Source: an uncultured Flavobacteriaceae bacterium
GTDB taxonomy: Bacteria > Bacteroidota > Bacteroidia > Flavobacteriales > Flavobacteriaceae
NCBI GenBank assembly: GCA_905181615.1
Contig: CAJIYH010000004.1
Location: forward strand, 124,001-188,000
Length of the DNA stretch: 64,000 bases
Direction: 5' to 3'
The notes beneath the pieces are model-generated. The model was not told the origin of the DNA. It was given only the letters and a program-made list of their open reading frames with translations, and ran no database searches. The stretch's first letter is position 1; each line of letters opens with the position of its first letter. The position numbers were made by a program, and so were the translations under genes. Positions 43,201 to 50,597 of this stretch are shown here, one piece after another.

Positions 43201-43597
43201 CTTTTACGCGTAACTGCTCATTGTGAACAAAGCGTCGGGCTGTTTCTTTAACAACTGCAAAAGCTTCAGGTAAAATTTCATTCAAACAGTCTTCAGTAAC
43301 TTTCAGACCATCAGCTTCTAAAATATCAACTCTATTATAAATATCTTCTCTTTGGTCAATATCTGTAATCTCTTTAAGTTGAGTATTTAAGTCACGTATT
43401 TCGGTATCAATTGCTATACGAGAATCTTGAATTTTAGATTTAAAAATTGAAGTTTTTTCTCTCAGTTCATCGTTTGAGATAGCTTCAAAGCCAAGGAAAT
43501 GTTCGTTAATTTGATCCACAAGATATTGGATGGCACGTATATCTTTTTTCGACTTATCGCCGACGAAAGTTTTTAATATTGTATTTAAGATACTCAT
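40229..43597 (-). CDS. secA: protein translocase ATPase SecA
   Basis: SecA drives secretory proteins through SecYEG. The 1122-residue form with inserts is typical of Bacteroidota. Walker A MQTGEGKTLVATLP (about 188-201), VDEVDSVLVDDARTPLI, KLSGMTGTA (about 570) and MAGRGTDIKL are all present, followed by the scaffold and wing domains. The C-terminus (NGQWVLIGKN) lacks the CxCxxxxxxxxHC zinc tail of E. coli. The start at 43597 is the first ATG of the block MSILNTIL. Confidence 0.97.
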   Translation of the reverse strand: MSILNTILKTFVGDKSKKDIRAIQYLVDQINEHFLGFEAISNDELREKTSIFKSKIQDSRIAIDTEIRDLNTQLKEITDIDQREDIYNRVDILEADGLKVTEDCLNEILPEAFAVVKETARRFVHNEQLRVKASPKDREFAQEKNYVVLEGDDALWANSWDAAGKPITWDMIHYDVQLIGGITLHQGKIAEMQTGEGKTLVATLPVYLNALTGKGVHLVTVNDYLAKRDSAWMAPLFEFHGLTLDCIDHHPSNSAARRKAYLADITYGTNNEFGFDYLRDNMSHTPEDLVQRKHHYAIVDEVDSVLVDDARTPLIISGPVPQGDLHEFDQLKPKVADLFNKQKTLLASVLVDAKKKITSGDTTDGAILLLRAYRGLPKNKALIKFLSEEGIKQLLQKTENNYMQDNNREMHIIDAELYFVIDEKNNQVDLTEKGVEYLSKSVQEDNFFILPDIGMEIAKIEKSGISPEKETVQKEILFKDFGIKSERIHTMTQLFKAYTLFEKDTEYVVMDNKVMIVDEQTGRIMDGRRYSDGLHQAIEAKEDVKIEAATQTFATVTLQNYFRMYHKLSGMTGTAITEAGEFWEIYKLDVVEIPTNRPIAREDVDDLIYKTKREKYNAVIEEVSKLSAAGRPVLIGTTSVEISELLSKMLNLRKVKHNVLNAKLHKREADIVAEAGNPGIVTIATNMAGRGTDIKLSDEVKAAGGLAIVGTERHDSRRVDRQLRGRSGRQGDTGSSQFFVSLEDNLMRLFGSDRVAKVMDKMGLEEGEVIQHSLMTKSIERAQKKVEENNFGIRKRLLEYDDVMNAQREVIYKRRKHALQGDRLKVDIANMLFEVCEEIVINNKQNDDFKNFEFEIISNFSISSPVLEEEFSALEERTLTDKLYDTVFNYYQQKTEINATLTFPVIKQVFENPNNKYEKIVVPFTDGEKTLKVVTHLETAYLTKGKNLIEDFERNISLAIIDETWKNHLRKMDELKQSVQLAVHEQKDPLLIYKFEAFELFQGMIVRLNKELISFLLKGSIPSNEDDSIKEAKKPRKKDILKTSKDDVLNTEELAAKRRAVGSGAGQQARPTVETVVRNLPKIGRNDRVTIKNVKTGESKILKYKQAEPHISNGQWVLIGKN

Positions 43598-43629
43598 AGG
43601 GCTTCTAAATTAAGCAATCAAATTTAAGT

Positions 43630-43654
43630 AAAAAAAAAGCCTCCGAAGAGACTT
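43630..43654 (-). terminator. terminator with UUCG loop between DUF2795 gene and secA
   Basis: On the minus strand AAGTCTC and GAGGCTT (one G-U pair) enclose TTCG, followed by nine T. Since secA starts only about 35 bp further, it may be an attenuator in the secA leader. Confidence 0.75.
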
Positions 43655-43669
43655 TGTCAAGATAGTTAT

Positions 43670-43891
43670 TTAGTATTCGTCTTCATTCCAAAGATAATCT
43701 TCATCTGATGGAAAATCAGGCCATATTTCTTCAATGGATTCGTATACATCACCTTCGTCTTCCATTGATTGTAAATTTTCTACAACCTCTAATGGTGCTC
43801 CAGTTCGAATTGAAAAATCAATTAATTCATCTTTCGATGCAGGCCAAGGTGCATCACTAAGGTAGGAAGCTAGTTCTAATGTCCAGTACAT
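43670..43891 (-). CDS. DUF2795 domain protein
   Basis: I start at 43891 (MYWTLELASYLSDAPWPAS), giving 73 residues. The helix pattern with APWPASKDELIDFSIRTG matches DUF2795, a short domain of unknown role. The tail is very acidic (YESIEEIWPDFPSDEDYLWNEDEY in part). It lies between the adenosyltransferase gene and secA. Confidence 0.8.
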   Translation of the reverse strand: MYWTLELASYLSDAPWPASKDELIDFSIRTGAPLEVVENLQSMEDEGDVYESIEEIWPDFPSDEDYLWNEDEY

Positions 43892-43943
43892 GAATATATT
43901 TTTTCGCAAAAATAAATTTTTATATCTAACTGACAAGTAAAAA

Positions 43944-44510
43944 TTACTTTTTTTGCTTGGGAGTCCACTTTATTTCCTCAATTTCGAAGTCTAGTCCGAA
44001 TTTTCGCGATAATGTGAATAAATAATCCGAAAGTCTATTGATATAAAAAATGATGACAGGATTTGTTTTAGAATCTTGATTTAGCTCTGTAATAATGCGT
44101 TCTGCTCTTCTACAAACACATCGTGCAAGATGTGTGCTTGCAACACTTGGCTGACCGCCAGGGATAACAAAATTCTTTAACGTTGGCAGTTCTTCTGTCA
44201 TTCGATCAATCCACTTCTCAAGTGTATCTACATCTTTTTTGTCAATTAAATCGATTCCTGATGTTTTGTTGTTAGCTGAATCATTTGCTAACTCAGACCC
44301 AATGTACATAAGGTCATGCTGAATTTTAATGAGTTCATCAGCTTGTTCTTGCTTAATTTTTTGACTTCTAATTATACCAATCCAACTGTTTAGTTCATCA
44401 ACAGTTCCATATGCTTTGATTCGGATGTGATGCTTTGGTACTCTTTCACCTGAGAATAGGCCAGTTGTTCCGTTATCTCCAGTTTTAGTATAGACTTTAA
44501 TTTTTGTCAT
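43944..44510 (-). CDS. ATP:cob(I)alamin adenosyltransferase, PduO type
   Basis: The enzyme makes adenosylcobalamin. The 188 residues contain the ATP-binding N-terminus KVYTKTGDNGTTGLFSGER (about 4-22), AYGTVDELNSWIG (about 32-44) and the C-terminal helix with CVCRRAERIITEL and NRLSDYLFTLSR. It forms trimers. The start overlaps the end of a 47-codon gene by 14 bp. Confidence 0.93.
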   Translation of the reverse strand: MTKIKVYTKTGDNGTTGLFSGERVPKHHIRIKAYGTVDELNSWIGIIRSQKIKQEQADELIKIQHDLMYIGSELANDSANNKTSGIDLIDKKDVDTLEKWIDRMTEELPTLKNFVIPGGQPSVASTHLARCVCRRAERIITELNQDSKTNPVIIFYINRLSDYLFTLSRKFGLDFEIEEIKWTPKQKK

Positions 44511-44640
44511 TTTTCTTTTTTCTTAAGTCATAGCGTTTACGAAAGCTCAGTTTCTTTTCTTTTTTTTTCTTGAACAAAATTTTTTTAATTAAAAAATAAC
44601 TTACAACTAGTCCAATAACATATGAAACATTTTCATCCAT
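44497..44640 (-). CDS. 47-residue single-helix basic protein
   Basis: Translation from ATG at 44640 gives MDENVSYVIGLVVSYFLI followed by a Lys/Arg-rich tail (KKILFKKKKEKK, RKRYDLRKKK). The design is one membrane helix with a positive cytoplasmic tail. Its stop lies within the adenosyltransferase gene. Overlap and codon order suggest a true small gene, but length makes this uncertain. Confidence 0.45.
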   Translation of the reverse strand: MDENVSYVIGLVVSYFLIKKILFKKKKEKKLSFRKRYDLRKKKNDKN

Positions 44641-44672
44641 TATGTAAAATTAGTAGATTTTAAAGAGTTCAC

Positions 44673-45134
44673 TTAGAAAACTTTAAGAAAAATTAATTCA
44701 GCTCCTTGTTGAGGTCTTTGAATTACAATTCCAAAAAAATATAAATCAACAATTATATATTTAGAGGTTGAAGCAAACGATTCCCATGTTTTTCTCTGAT
44801 TATGAAGATCCCCCACCATAGTAATCTGAGGTTCTTTTCTTTCTTTAATTTCAGATATATTTTGCTTTAAACTTTTATCTTTTTGATATATAATTTTATC
44901 TTTTTCAATTTTAAATTCAGCTCCAATCTGCTGGTTAAATAGCATAAGCTGTTCTAAGAAATAAGTAGCCATAATATCTTGAGCACTAGAATTCCATGGA
45001 GTTACTCTTATTTTATTGAACTTTGAATTATAAAAACACGAGCATACAAGTGCATATAAATATGGAGAATGTACTCCATGCTCTGTGGTAGCTTTTCTTT
45101 TAAAAAACCAATATTTTAAATAATGATGTATCAT
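44673..45134 (-). CDS. degenerate methyltransferase-like protein lacking the SAM core
   Basis: The N-terminus (LKYWFFKRKATTEHGVHSPYLY) and the C-terminus (VDLYFFGIVIQRPQQ) both resemble a flavobacterial O-methyltransferase-like family of about 230-250 residues. In between, the glycine-rich SAM-binding segment (GTSLGLAT type) is missing and the length is only 153. The gene overlaps the end of lnt by 4 bp and has no internal stop. It may be a shortened paralogue kept for another role or an internal deletion. Confidence 0.55.
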   Translation of the reverse strand: MIHHYLKYWFFKRKATTEHGVHSPYLYALVCSCFYNSKFNKIRVTPWNSSAQDIMATYFLEQLMLFNQQIGAEFKIEKDKIIYQKDKSLKQNISEIKERKEPQITMVGDLHNQRKTWESFASTSKYIIVDLYFFGIVIQRPQQGAELIFLKVF

Positions 45135-46732
45135 TTCTTTCTTCGAAAAAAATTTCCAAAAGCAGCTAGAATAAGTAAGAAAAAGGTAAAGTTTGATATT
45201 CGTGCTATATAATCTCCATATTGCGTATAGAATGTTAGCTCACTGTTTAGGCCTACAGAGCTTTTCAAGGCTCCTTTTTCATTATAAGCTATAGAGCTTG
45301 TTATTTTTCCTTGAGCGTCTATAAAAGCGCTAATTCCAGTATTTGCACTTCGAGCAATTGCACGTCTATTTTCAATTGCTCGAAGTCGCGCATAACTTAG
45401 AAGTTGTTTGTGCCCTTGAGTATTTCCCCACCAAGCATCGTTAGTAAGTATGCTGAAAAATTGAGCTCCATTAAGTGTGTATTGGGTAACAAATTCTCCA
45501 TAAATAGATTCGTAACAAATAATAGGTGCTGTTAAAGTTCCTTGAGTTGAATGCTTGAAAACAGTACGTATTTTTTGAGTAGACCTGCTAGAAACTGTAC
45601 CTCCTAAGTTAAGCAGAAATTCTCCAAGTAAAGGTTTGAAAAAACTTTTGTAAGGCATGTTTTCCACCCCAACAACCAGTTTTGATTTATGGTAGATAGG
45701 GGATTTTTGGTTTGAATCAATTTGAATTGCGGAGTTATAGTAGTCAACCCAAAAACCATCACGAATTTTATTTGCGGTTTCGGTTGGCTCTTTTTCACTC
45801 CGATGAATTTTATAGAATTGAGTTCCCGCTAGGAGGGTTAAGTTTTCAAATGAACTAATATAATTCTTTAAGGAGTTATTAAATTGAGAATTTTCAAAGG
45901 TATCAATATCAAAACCAGCCCCTTGTGAGAAAAATGTTTCGGGAGTAATCAGATAGAATGTTTTGGGACTTATTTTTTTTGATGAAAGATCAATAAGTGT
46001 GTTTCGAAAGTCATCATTAGTTAGTTGATATTTTTCATTGTAGGGGTCTATGTTAGGCTGAATAACAATAACTTCAGTATACTCTTGTGGAGTATCTTGA
46101 TTTGCAAAAATAATTAAAGAAAAAGCTATGGGAAGTGCAATACCCAGTAACCCTGGAATGGAATTTTTTAATAGACTTTTTATTGATTTACTTTCTTTAT
46201 ATTTTTGATATTGAAAAAGAAAAAAGAAATTAAGAACCAAAACCCAAAGTGTTCCTCCAAAAACTCCTGTGTATTCATACCATTGAATCCAGTAAATGTA
46301 TTCAGAAAAAGCATTTCCTAAATTTAGCCATGGCCAGGAAAAGTCCCATATTAGGTGAAATTTTTCAAAAGATATCCAAGTGGCTATTAAAAACACGGAA
46401 GCTCCCGTTTTAGAAAACCTACTTAATGACCAATGATAAAGAGTTATTAAAATTGCATAAAAACTACTGTTACAAATTATTGCAAAAGCTCCACCAAAAG
46501 GAGAAGAATTAAATATCCACCAAGTTGTACAAATATTCCAAATCAAAAAGGCTAAATAAGAGTAGCCAAAAACAGTTATATTTTTATTTTTTATAGAAGA
46601 GTTTTTTACCTGATGAACAAAATCAAATAAAGGAACTAAGGCAATGAATAGAAAGATAGGGGATCCATAAGTTGGCCATCCTAAACTTAATAAAACTCCG
46701 GTAAGTAAAATAAGTATGTAGTTTTGCTTCAA
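45131..46732 (-). CDS. lnt: apolipoprotein N-acyltransferase
   Basis: Lnt adds the third acyl chain to lipoproteins in the inner membrane. The 533 residues have about seven helices and a periplasmic nitrilase domain with the triad Glu (LITPETFFSQG, about 255), Lys (KSKLVVGVENMP, about 345) and Cys (IICYESIYGEF, about 402). The family is complete. A degenerate methyltransferase gene overlaps its 3' end. Confidence 0.94.
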   Translation of the reverse strand: MKQNYILILLTGVLLSLGWPTYGSPIFLFIALVPLFDFVHQVKNSSIKNKNITVFGYSYLAFLIWNICTTWWIFNSSPFGGAFAIICNSSFYAILITLYHWSLSRFSKTGASVFLIATWISFEKFHLIWDFSWPWLNLGNAFSEYIYWIQWYEYTGVFGGTLWVLVLNFFFLFQYQKYKESKSIKSLLKNSIPGLLGIALPIAFSLIIFANQDTPQEYTEVIVIQPNIDPYNEKYQLTNDDFRNTLIDLSSKKISPKTFYLITPETFFSQGAGFDIDTFENSQFNNSLKNYISSFENLTLLAGTQFYKIHRSEKEPTETANKIRDGFWVDYYNSAIQIDSNQKSPIYHKSKLVVGVENMPYKSFFKPLLGEFLLNLGGTVSSRSTQKIRTVFKHSTQGTLTAPIICYESIYGEFVTQYTLNGAQFFSILTNDAWWGNTQGHKQLLSYARLRAIENRRAIARSANTGISAFIDAQGKITSSIAYNEKGALKSSVGLNSELTFYTQYGDYIARISNFTFFLLILAAFGNFFRRKK

Positions 46733-46895
46733 AATATTAATTTTCCTAAAGTTAATTTTTAGTTTTTAATTCCAAATCGCTTTCGGTGCTTTTTTTTCCT
46801 TGAATCCAAAATAGAATAATTAAATTTTAAAATTATATATTGAGGATAGATTAATCTAAAAATAAAACTATTATTTTAGTATATTATTATCAATT

Positions 46896-47642
46896 ATGAT
46901 CAAAAAAAGCATCCCGCATATTTTTACCCTTCTTAATTTGTTTTTTGGATGTGTCGCAATTTTTTTAGCATTTTCTCACTTTTTTGAAGCAGCTTTAATT
47001 GCTATAATTCTTGGAGTTATTTGTGATTTTTTTGATGGTTTTTTAGCAAGGCTTTTACACGTGGAAAGTCAACTCGGAGTTCAGCTCGATTCTCTTGCAG
47101 ATATGGTAACCAGCGGTCTAGTTCCAGGAGTGATAATGTATCAAATGTTTGTTATTTCAGGTATTCACAGTACTGATTTTTCTTTGGAGTTTAAACAGTA
47201 TTCGTTGATTTTTACTATTGTACCTATTGCTCTAGTAGGATTTATAATTACCTTAGGAGCCGCTTTTAGATTAGCGAAATTTAATTTAATAACTGAAAAA
47301 GTTTCATTTTTTAGAGGATTACCCACTCCTGCCAATGCCTTGTTTATTGGAGCACTTCCTTTATTTGTTCAGCATCCTTTGTTGACCGATCTTAAAGCTT
47401 TTCTCTTAACCCCGTTTGCATTAATAGTTATAGCGATATTGTCTGTTTTCTTTATGAATATTCATTGGAAAATGATTGCTCTCAAGGGATTTGATCAATC
47501 TAATGTTTGGGGAATTATCTTTTTGATTCTTATCCTATTATTAGCAATACCGATGTTTTATTTTTTAGGACTAGCTGCTTTTGTTGGGATAATAATGTCC
47601 TACATAGTATTGAGTCTTTTAAAAAATGTACTTGGATTTTAA
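46896..47642 (+). CDS. pssA: CDP-diacylglycerol--serine O-phosphatidyltransferase
   Basis: The enzyme forms phosphatidylserine, precursor of phosphatidylethanolamine. The CDP-alcohol phosphotransferase signature DGxxARx8Gx3Dx3D is intact from [10 protein letters not shown] to QLDSLAD (about residues 47-69). Eight helices are expected in 248 residues. It overlaps the end of convergent lptB by 4 bp. Confidence 0.94.
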   Translation: MIKKSIPHIFTLLNLFFGCVAIFLAFSHFFEAALIAIILGVICDFFDGFLARLLHVESQLGVQLDSLADMVTSGLVPGVIMYQMFVISGIHSTDFSLEFKQYSLIFTIVPIALVGFIITLGAAFRLAKFNLITEKVSFFRGLPTPANALFIGALPLFVQHPLLTDLKAFLLTPFALIVIAILSVFFMNIHWKMIALKGFDQSNVWGIIFLILILLLAIPMFYFLGLAAFVGIIMSYIVLSLLKNVLGF

Positions 47643-48379
47643 AACTCTAGCTTAGTTTTTCTCAACTCAAAATTTTGACCTAGATAAACTTTTCTTACCA
47701 TCGGATCTGCTGCTAATTCTTCAGGTACTCCAGCTTTCAAGATACCACCTTCAAACATCAAATAGGTTTTGTCTGTTATGGCTAGCGTTTCTTGAACATT
47801 ATGATCGGTTATAAGAATACCGATATTCTTATCCTTAAGATGTGCTATAATTCGCTGAATATCTTCTACTGCTACTGGGTCAACTCCCGCAAAGGGTTCG
47901 TCGAGTAAAACAAACTTAGGGTCTGTTGCAAGTGCTCTTGCAATTTCTGTTCGTCTTCGTTCTCCACCTGATAATAAATCACCTCGGTTTTTTCGGATAT
48001 GGGTTAATCCAAATTCTTCCAAAAGAGATTCCATCTTTTCTTTTTGTTGCTTTTTTCTTAAAGAAGTTAATTGCAATACGCTAAGAATGTTGTCTTCTAC
48101 GCTTAGTTTTCTAAACACAGAGGCTTCTTGGGCTAGATAACCAATTCCGTTTTGAGCACGCTGATACATTGGATAAGTCGTTATGTCTTTATCATCAAGA
48201 TAAATCGATCCTTCATTGGGCTTTACTAAGCCTACAATCATGTAAAAAGAGGTAGTTTTACCCGCTCCATTTGGACCCAATAAACCAACTATTTCTCCTT
48301 GATTAACTTCAATCGAAATTTCTTTTACAACCTTTCGTCCTTTGTATGATTTTACAATTTTTTCTGCTCTCAACTGCAT
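47639..48379 (-). CDS. lptB: lipopolysaccharide export ABC transporter ATPase
   Basis: LptB powers LPS extraction by LptFG. I start at 48379 ([18 protein letters not shown]), 246 residues, the family length. Walker [13 protein letters not shown] (about 38-49), signature [15 protein letters not shown] (about 140-154), Walker [13 protein letters not shown] and the switch His in LITDHNVQE are intact. It follows the AhpD-like gene by 2 bp in the operon with tatC and the sugar-phosphate isomerase. Confidence 0.95.
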   Translation of the reverse strand: MQLRAEKIVKSYKGRKVVKEISIEVNQGEIVGLLGPNGAGKTTSFYMIVGLVKPNEGSIYLDDKDITTYPMYQRAQNGIGYLAQEASVFRKLSVEDNILSVLQLTSLRKKQQKEKMESLLEEFGLTHIRKNRGDLLSGGERRRTEIARALATDPKFVLLDEPFAGVDPVAVEDIQRIIAHLKDKNIGILITDHNVQETLAITDKTYLMFEGGILKAGVPEELAADPMVRKVYLGQNFELRKTKLEF

Positions 48380-48381
48380 AA

Positions 48382-48729
48382 TTATTTCTTGTTTTCTGGT
48401 GCTTCCCAATATTCAAAAGCTCTTCTAAGATTAGGGATTACTATTGTTCCGCCAACCAAAGTAGCTATTTCTAAACTTTCCATTACTTCATTTTTAGAAA
48501 TGTTTTCTTTATGACATTGCTCAAGATGATATTGAACACAATCATCACAACGAGGAACAGTTGGAGCTACAAGCCCCAGCAATTCTTTTGTTTTACGATC
48601 TAATGCTCCTGGTTTGAATGCATTTGAATCCAAATTAAAAATCCTGTTTAAAACTTTAGATTTTTCATTTAAAATTATATCATTCATATTAGAACGACAG
48701 GAATTGAAGTCAACTACGATATCAGACAT
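48382..48729 (-). CDS. AhpD-like / carboxymuconolactone decarboxylase family protein
   Basis: The 115-residue all-helical protein carries the CxxC redox pair in [18 protein letters not shown] (about residues 62-79) with the downstream His of the AhpD proton relay. Such proteins act as alkylhydroperoxidase-type antioxidants or have unknown redox roles. It overlaps the tatC stop by 8 bp and precedes lptB by 2 bp. Confidence 0.88.
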   Translation of the reverse strand: MSDIVVDFNSCRSNMNDIILNEKSKVLNRIFNLDSNAFKPGALDRKTKELLGLVAPTVPRCDDCVQYHLEQCHKENISKNEVMESLEIATLVGGTIVIPNLRRAFEYWEAPENKK

Positions 48730-49540
48730 TTTGAAGTTCTTTTTGTTGACGTTTATATACTACTTTAGAAATAAAAATACTTACCTCATACAAAATCAAT
48801 ATGGGAATGGTAACAATTACTTGACTGGCAATGTCTGGAGGAGTAATTACCGCAGATAAAATTAACACAATAACAATCGCAAACTTTCTGTTTTTCCTTA
48901 GGAATTTGGGGGTCACTAATCCGATTTTAGTTAAAAAATAAATCAGAATGGGTAGTTCAAATATAAGTCCAGAAGAAAGAACCGATGCCCTTAAAAGGCT
49001 TATGTAGCTGCTTAAATCAAAATCGTTAAACACTTCAGAACTTACGGAGTAGTTTCCTAAAAAGTTAATTGAAAGTGGGGTAACTATGTAATATCCAAAA
49101 AATACACCCATAAAAAACAATAAAGAAGCAACTAAAATAAAACCTCTTGCATTTTTCCGTTCATTAAGATTTAGACCTGGGCTAATGAATTTCCAGAATT
49201 CATAAAGTATATAGGGGAATGCGATTATAAATCCTGTAGTTATTGAAGTCCATAAGTGAGCAGAAAATTGACCAGACATGGTTCTACTTTGAATTCTAAA
49301 AGGCATTTCTTCAATACACAGACTGTTTCCTTGTCCCAAAGTCTGAGACAGTTCACAGAACAAACGGTAAGTGAAGAAGTCAGTTTTTTTTGGCCCAAAA
49401 AGAAGGGTGTCAAAAATAAAATCTTTTGCTATAAATGCGGCAGTAGCAACAATGACTATGGCTAAAGTAGATCGGATTAAATGCCATCTTAATTCTTCAA
49501 GATGGTCTAAAAAAGACATTTCATTAGATTCATCAGCCAT
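48722..49540 (-). CDS. tatC: Sec-independent translocase subunit TatC
   Basis: TatC is the receptor of the twin-arginine translocase. The 272 residues have six helices, the N-terminal cytoplasmic motif FLDHLEELRWHLIRS (about 10-24), the periplasmic loop, and LNLNERK. tatA is not seen in the window. The start overlaps the stop of the sugar-phosphate isomerase gene by one base. Confidence 0.94.
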   Translation of the reverse strand: MADESNEMSFLDHLEELRWHLIRSTLAIVIVATAAFIAKDFIFDTLLFGPKKTDFFTYRLFCELSQTLGQGNSLCIEEMPFRIQSRTMSGQFSAHLWTSITTGFIIAFPYILYEFWKFISPGLNLNERKNARGFILVASLLFFMGVFFGYYIVTPLSINFLGNYSVSSEVFNDFDLSSYISLLRASVLSSGLIFELPILIYFLTKIGLVTPKFLRKNRKFAIVIVLILSAVITPPDIASQVIVTIPILILYEVSIFISKVVYKRQQKELQNV

Positions 49541-50508
49541 TATTCAATTCCTTCTTTAATTAAATCTAAGATATGAATCATTCCAATATAAGTTCCAGAA
49601 AGATTCTGAACAATAAGCTGCCCGATTCCTTTGGTTTTTAGTGTAGCCATTACATCATATGCTAGAAGTTCTGGGTCAACTACAATTGGTTTGGATGACA
49701 TTATGTCTATTGCCGTCAAGTCTCCTATGTCATCATGCTTTTCAAGCATTCTTCTAACGTCGCCATCGGTTATTATTCCAACTATTTTATTGTTTTCTAG
49801 AACAGCAGTAGCACCCAATCTTTTTTTGCTGATTTCTGAAATTACAAGTTTTACTGGAGTATTAAGATTTACAGCTGGTCGTTCGTGTTTTTTTGCTAAT
49901 TCACCAACGGTTAGATATAGTTTTTTACCAAGAGCACCACCTGGATGATGTTGGGCAAAATCTTCTGCATTGAATTTTTTTAATTTCAACAAACAAACAG
50001 CAAGTGCATCCCCAACGGCTAGCTGAACTGTTGTACTTGTTGTTGGAGCTAAATTATTTGGGCAAGCCTCTTTTTCGACATAAGTACTGATTACTTTGTC
50101 TGCTGTTTTTCCAAGGTACGAGTCCAAATTTGCAGTAAAGGCAATTACTAAATTACCGCGTTTTTTAATGAAAGGGATTAAAGCCTGAATTTCTGGTGAA
50201 TTTCCACTTTTAGAAATACATATTACAGCATCCTTTTTTTGGATGATCCCTAAATCTCCGTGAATGGCATCAGCAGCATGCATAAATACAGCAGCAGTAC
50301 CTGTTGAATTTAATGTTGCTACTATTTTCATTGCAATAACAGCACTTTTTCCAATTCCAGTTATAATAACCCTGCCTTCAAAATTCGATAAATATTCTAC
50401 AGTAGAAACAAATTGATCGTCAAGTGTTGCTATTAAATCACGAATTGCTTTTGATTCAAGTTCAAGAGTTGTTTTTGCATTTTCTAAAATATGCTCTTTA
50501 TTTAACAA
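49540..50508 (-). CDS. kdsD: arabinose-5-phosphate isomerase, KpsF/GutQ family
   Basis: The enzyme makes D-arabinose 5-phosphate, precursor of Kdo in LPS. A SIS domain (GRVIITGIGKSAVIAMKI, about 46-63; ISKSGNSPE) is followed by the active-site TTSTTVQLAVGDAL and two CBS domains (about 210-322). Linkage with lptB supports a role in LPS supply. Confidence 0.92.
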   Translation of the reverse strand: MLNKEHILENAKTTLELESKAIRDLIATLDDQFVSTVEYLSNFEGRVIITGIGKSAVIAMKIVATLNSTGTAAVFMHAADAIHGDLGIIQKKDAVICISKSGNSPEIQALIPFIKKRGNLVIAFTANLDSYLGKTADKVISTYVEKEACPNNLAPTTSTTVQLAVGDALAVCLLKLKKFNAEDFAQHHPGGALGKKLYLTVGELAKKHERPAVNLNTPVKLVISEISKKRLGATAVLENNKIVGIITDGDVRRMLEKHDDIGDLTAIDIMSSKPIVVDPELLAYDVMATLKTKGIGQLIVQNLSGTYIGMIHILDLIKEGIE

Positions 50509-50560
50509 TAGTTTGATATATTATATTAAGTTAATTAAGTAAGTGTTATATTTATTGATA

Positions 50561-50579
50561 CAAATGTAAAATAATTTTG
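50561..50579. promoter_or_regulatory. divergent -7 boxes between kdsD and recQ
   Basis: TACATTTG on the minus strand (50561-50568) and TAATTTTG on the plus strand (50572-50579) both match TAnnTTTG and lie 4 bp apart in an 89-bp gap. Upstream TTG sequences are 14 bp away on each strand, closer than the usual spacing. Confidence 0.4.
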
Positions 50580-50597
50580 ATTCAAAGAGGTAATTAA

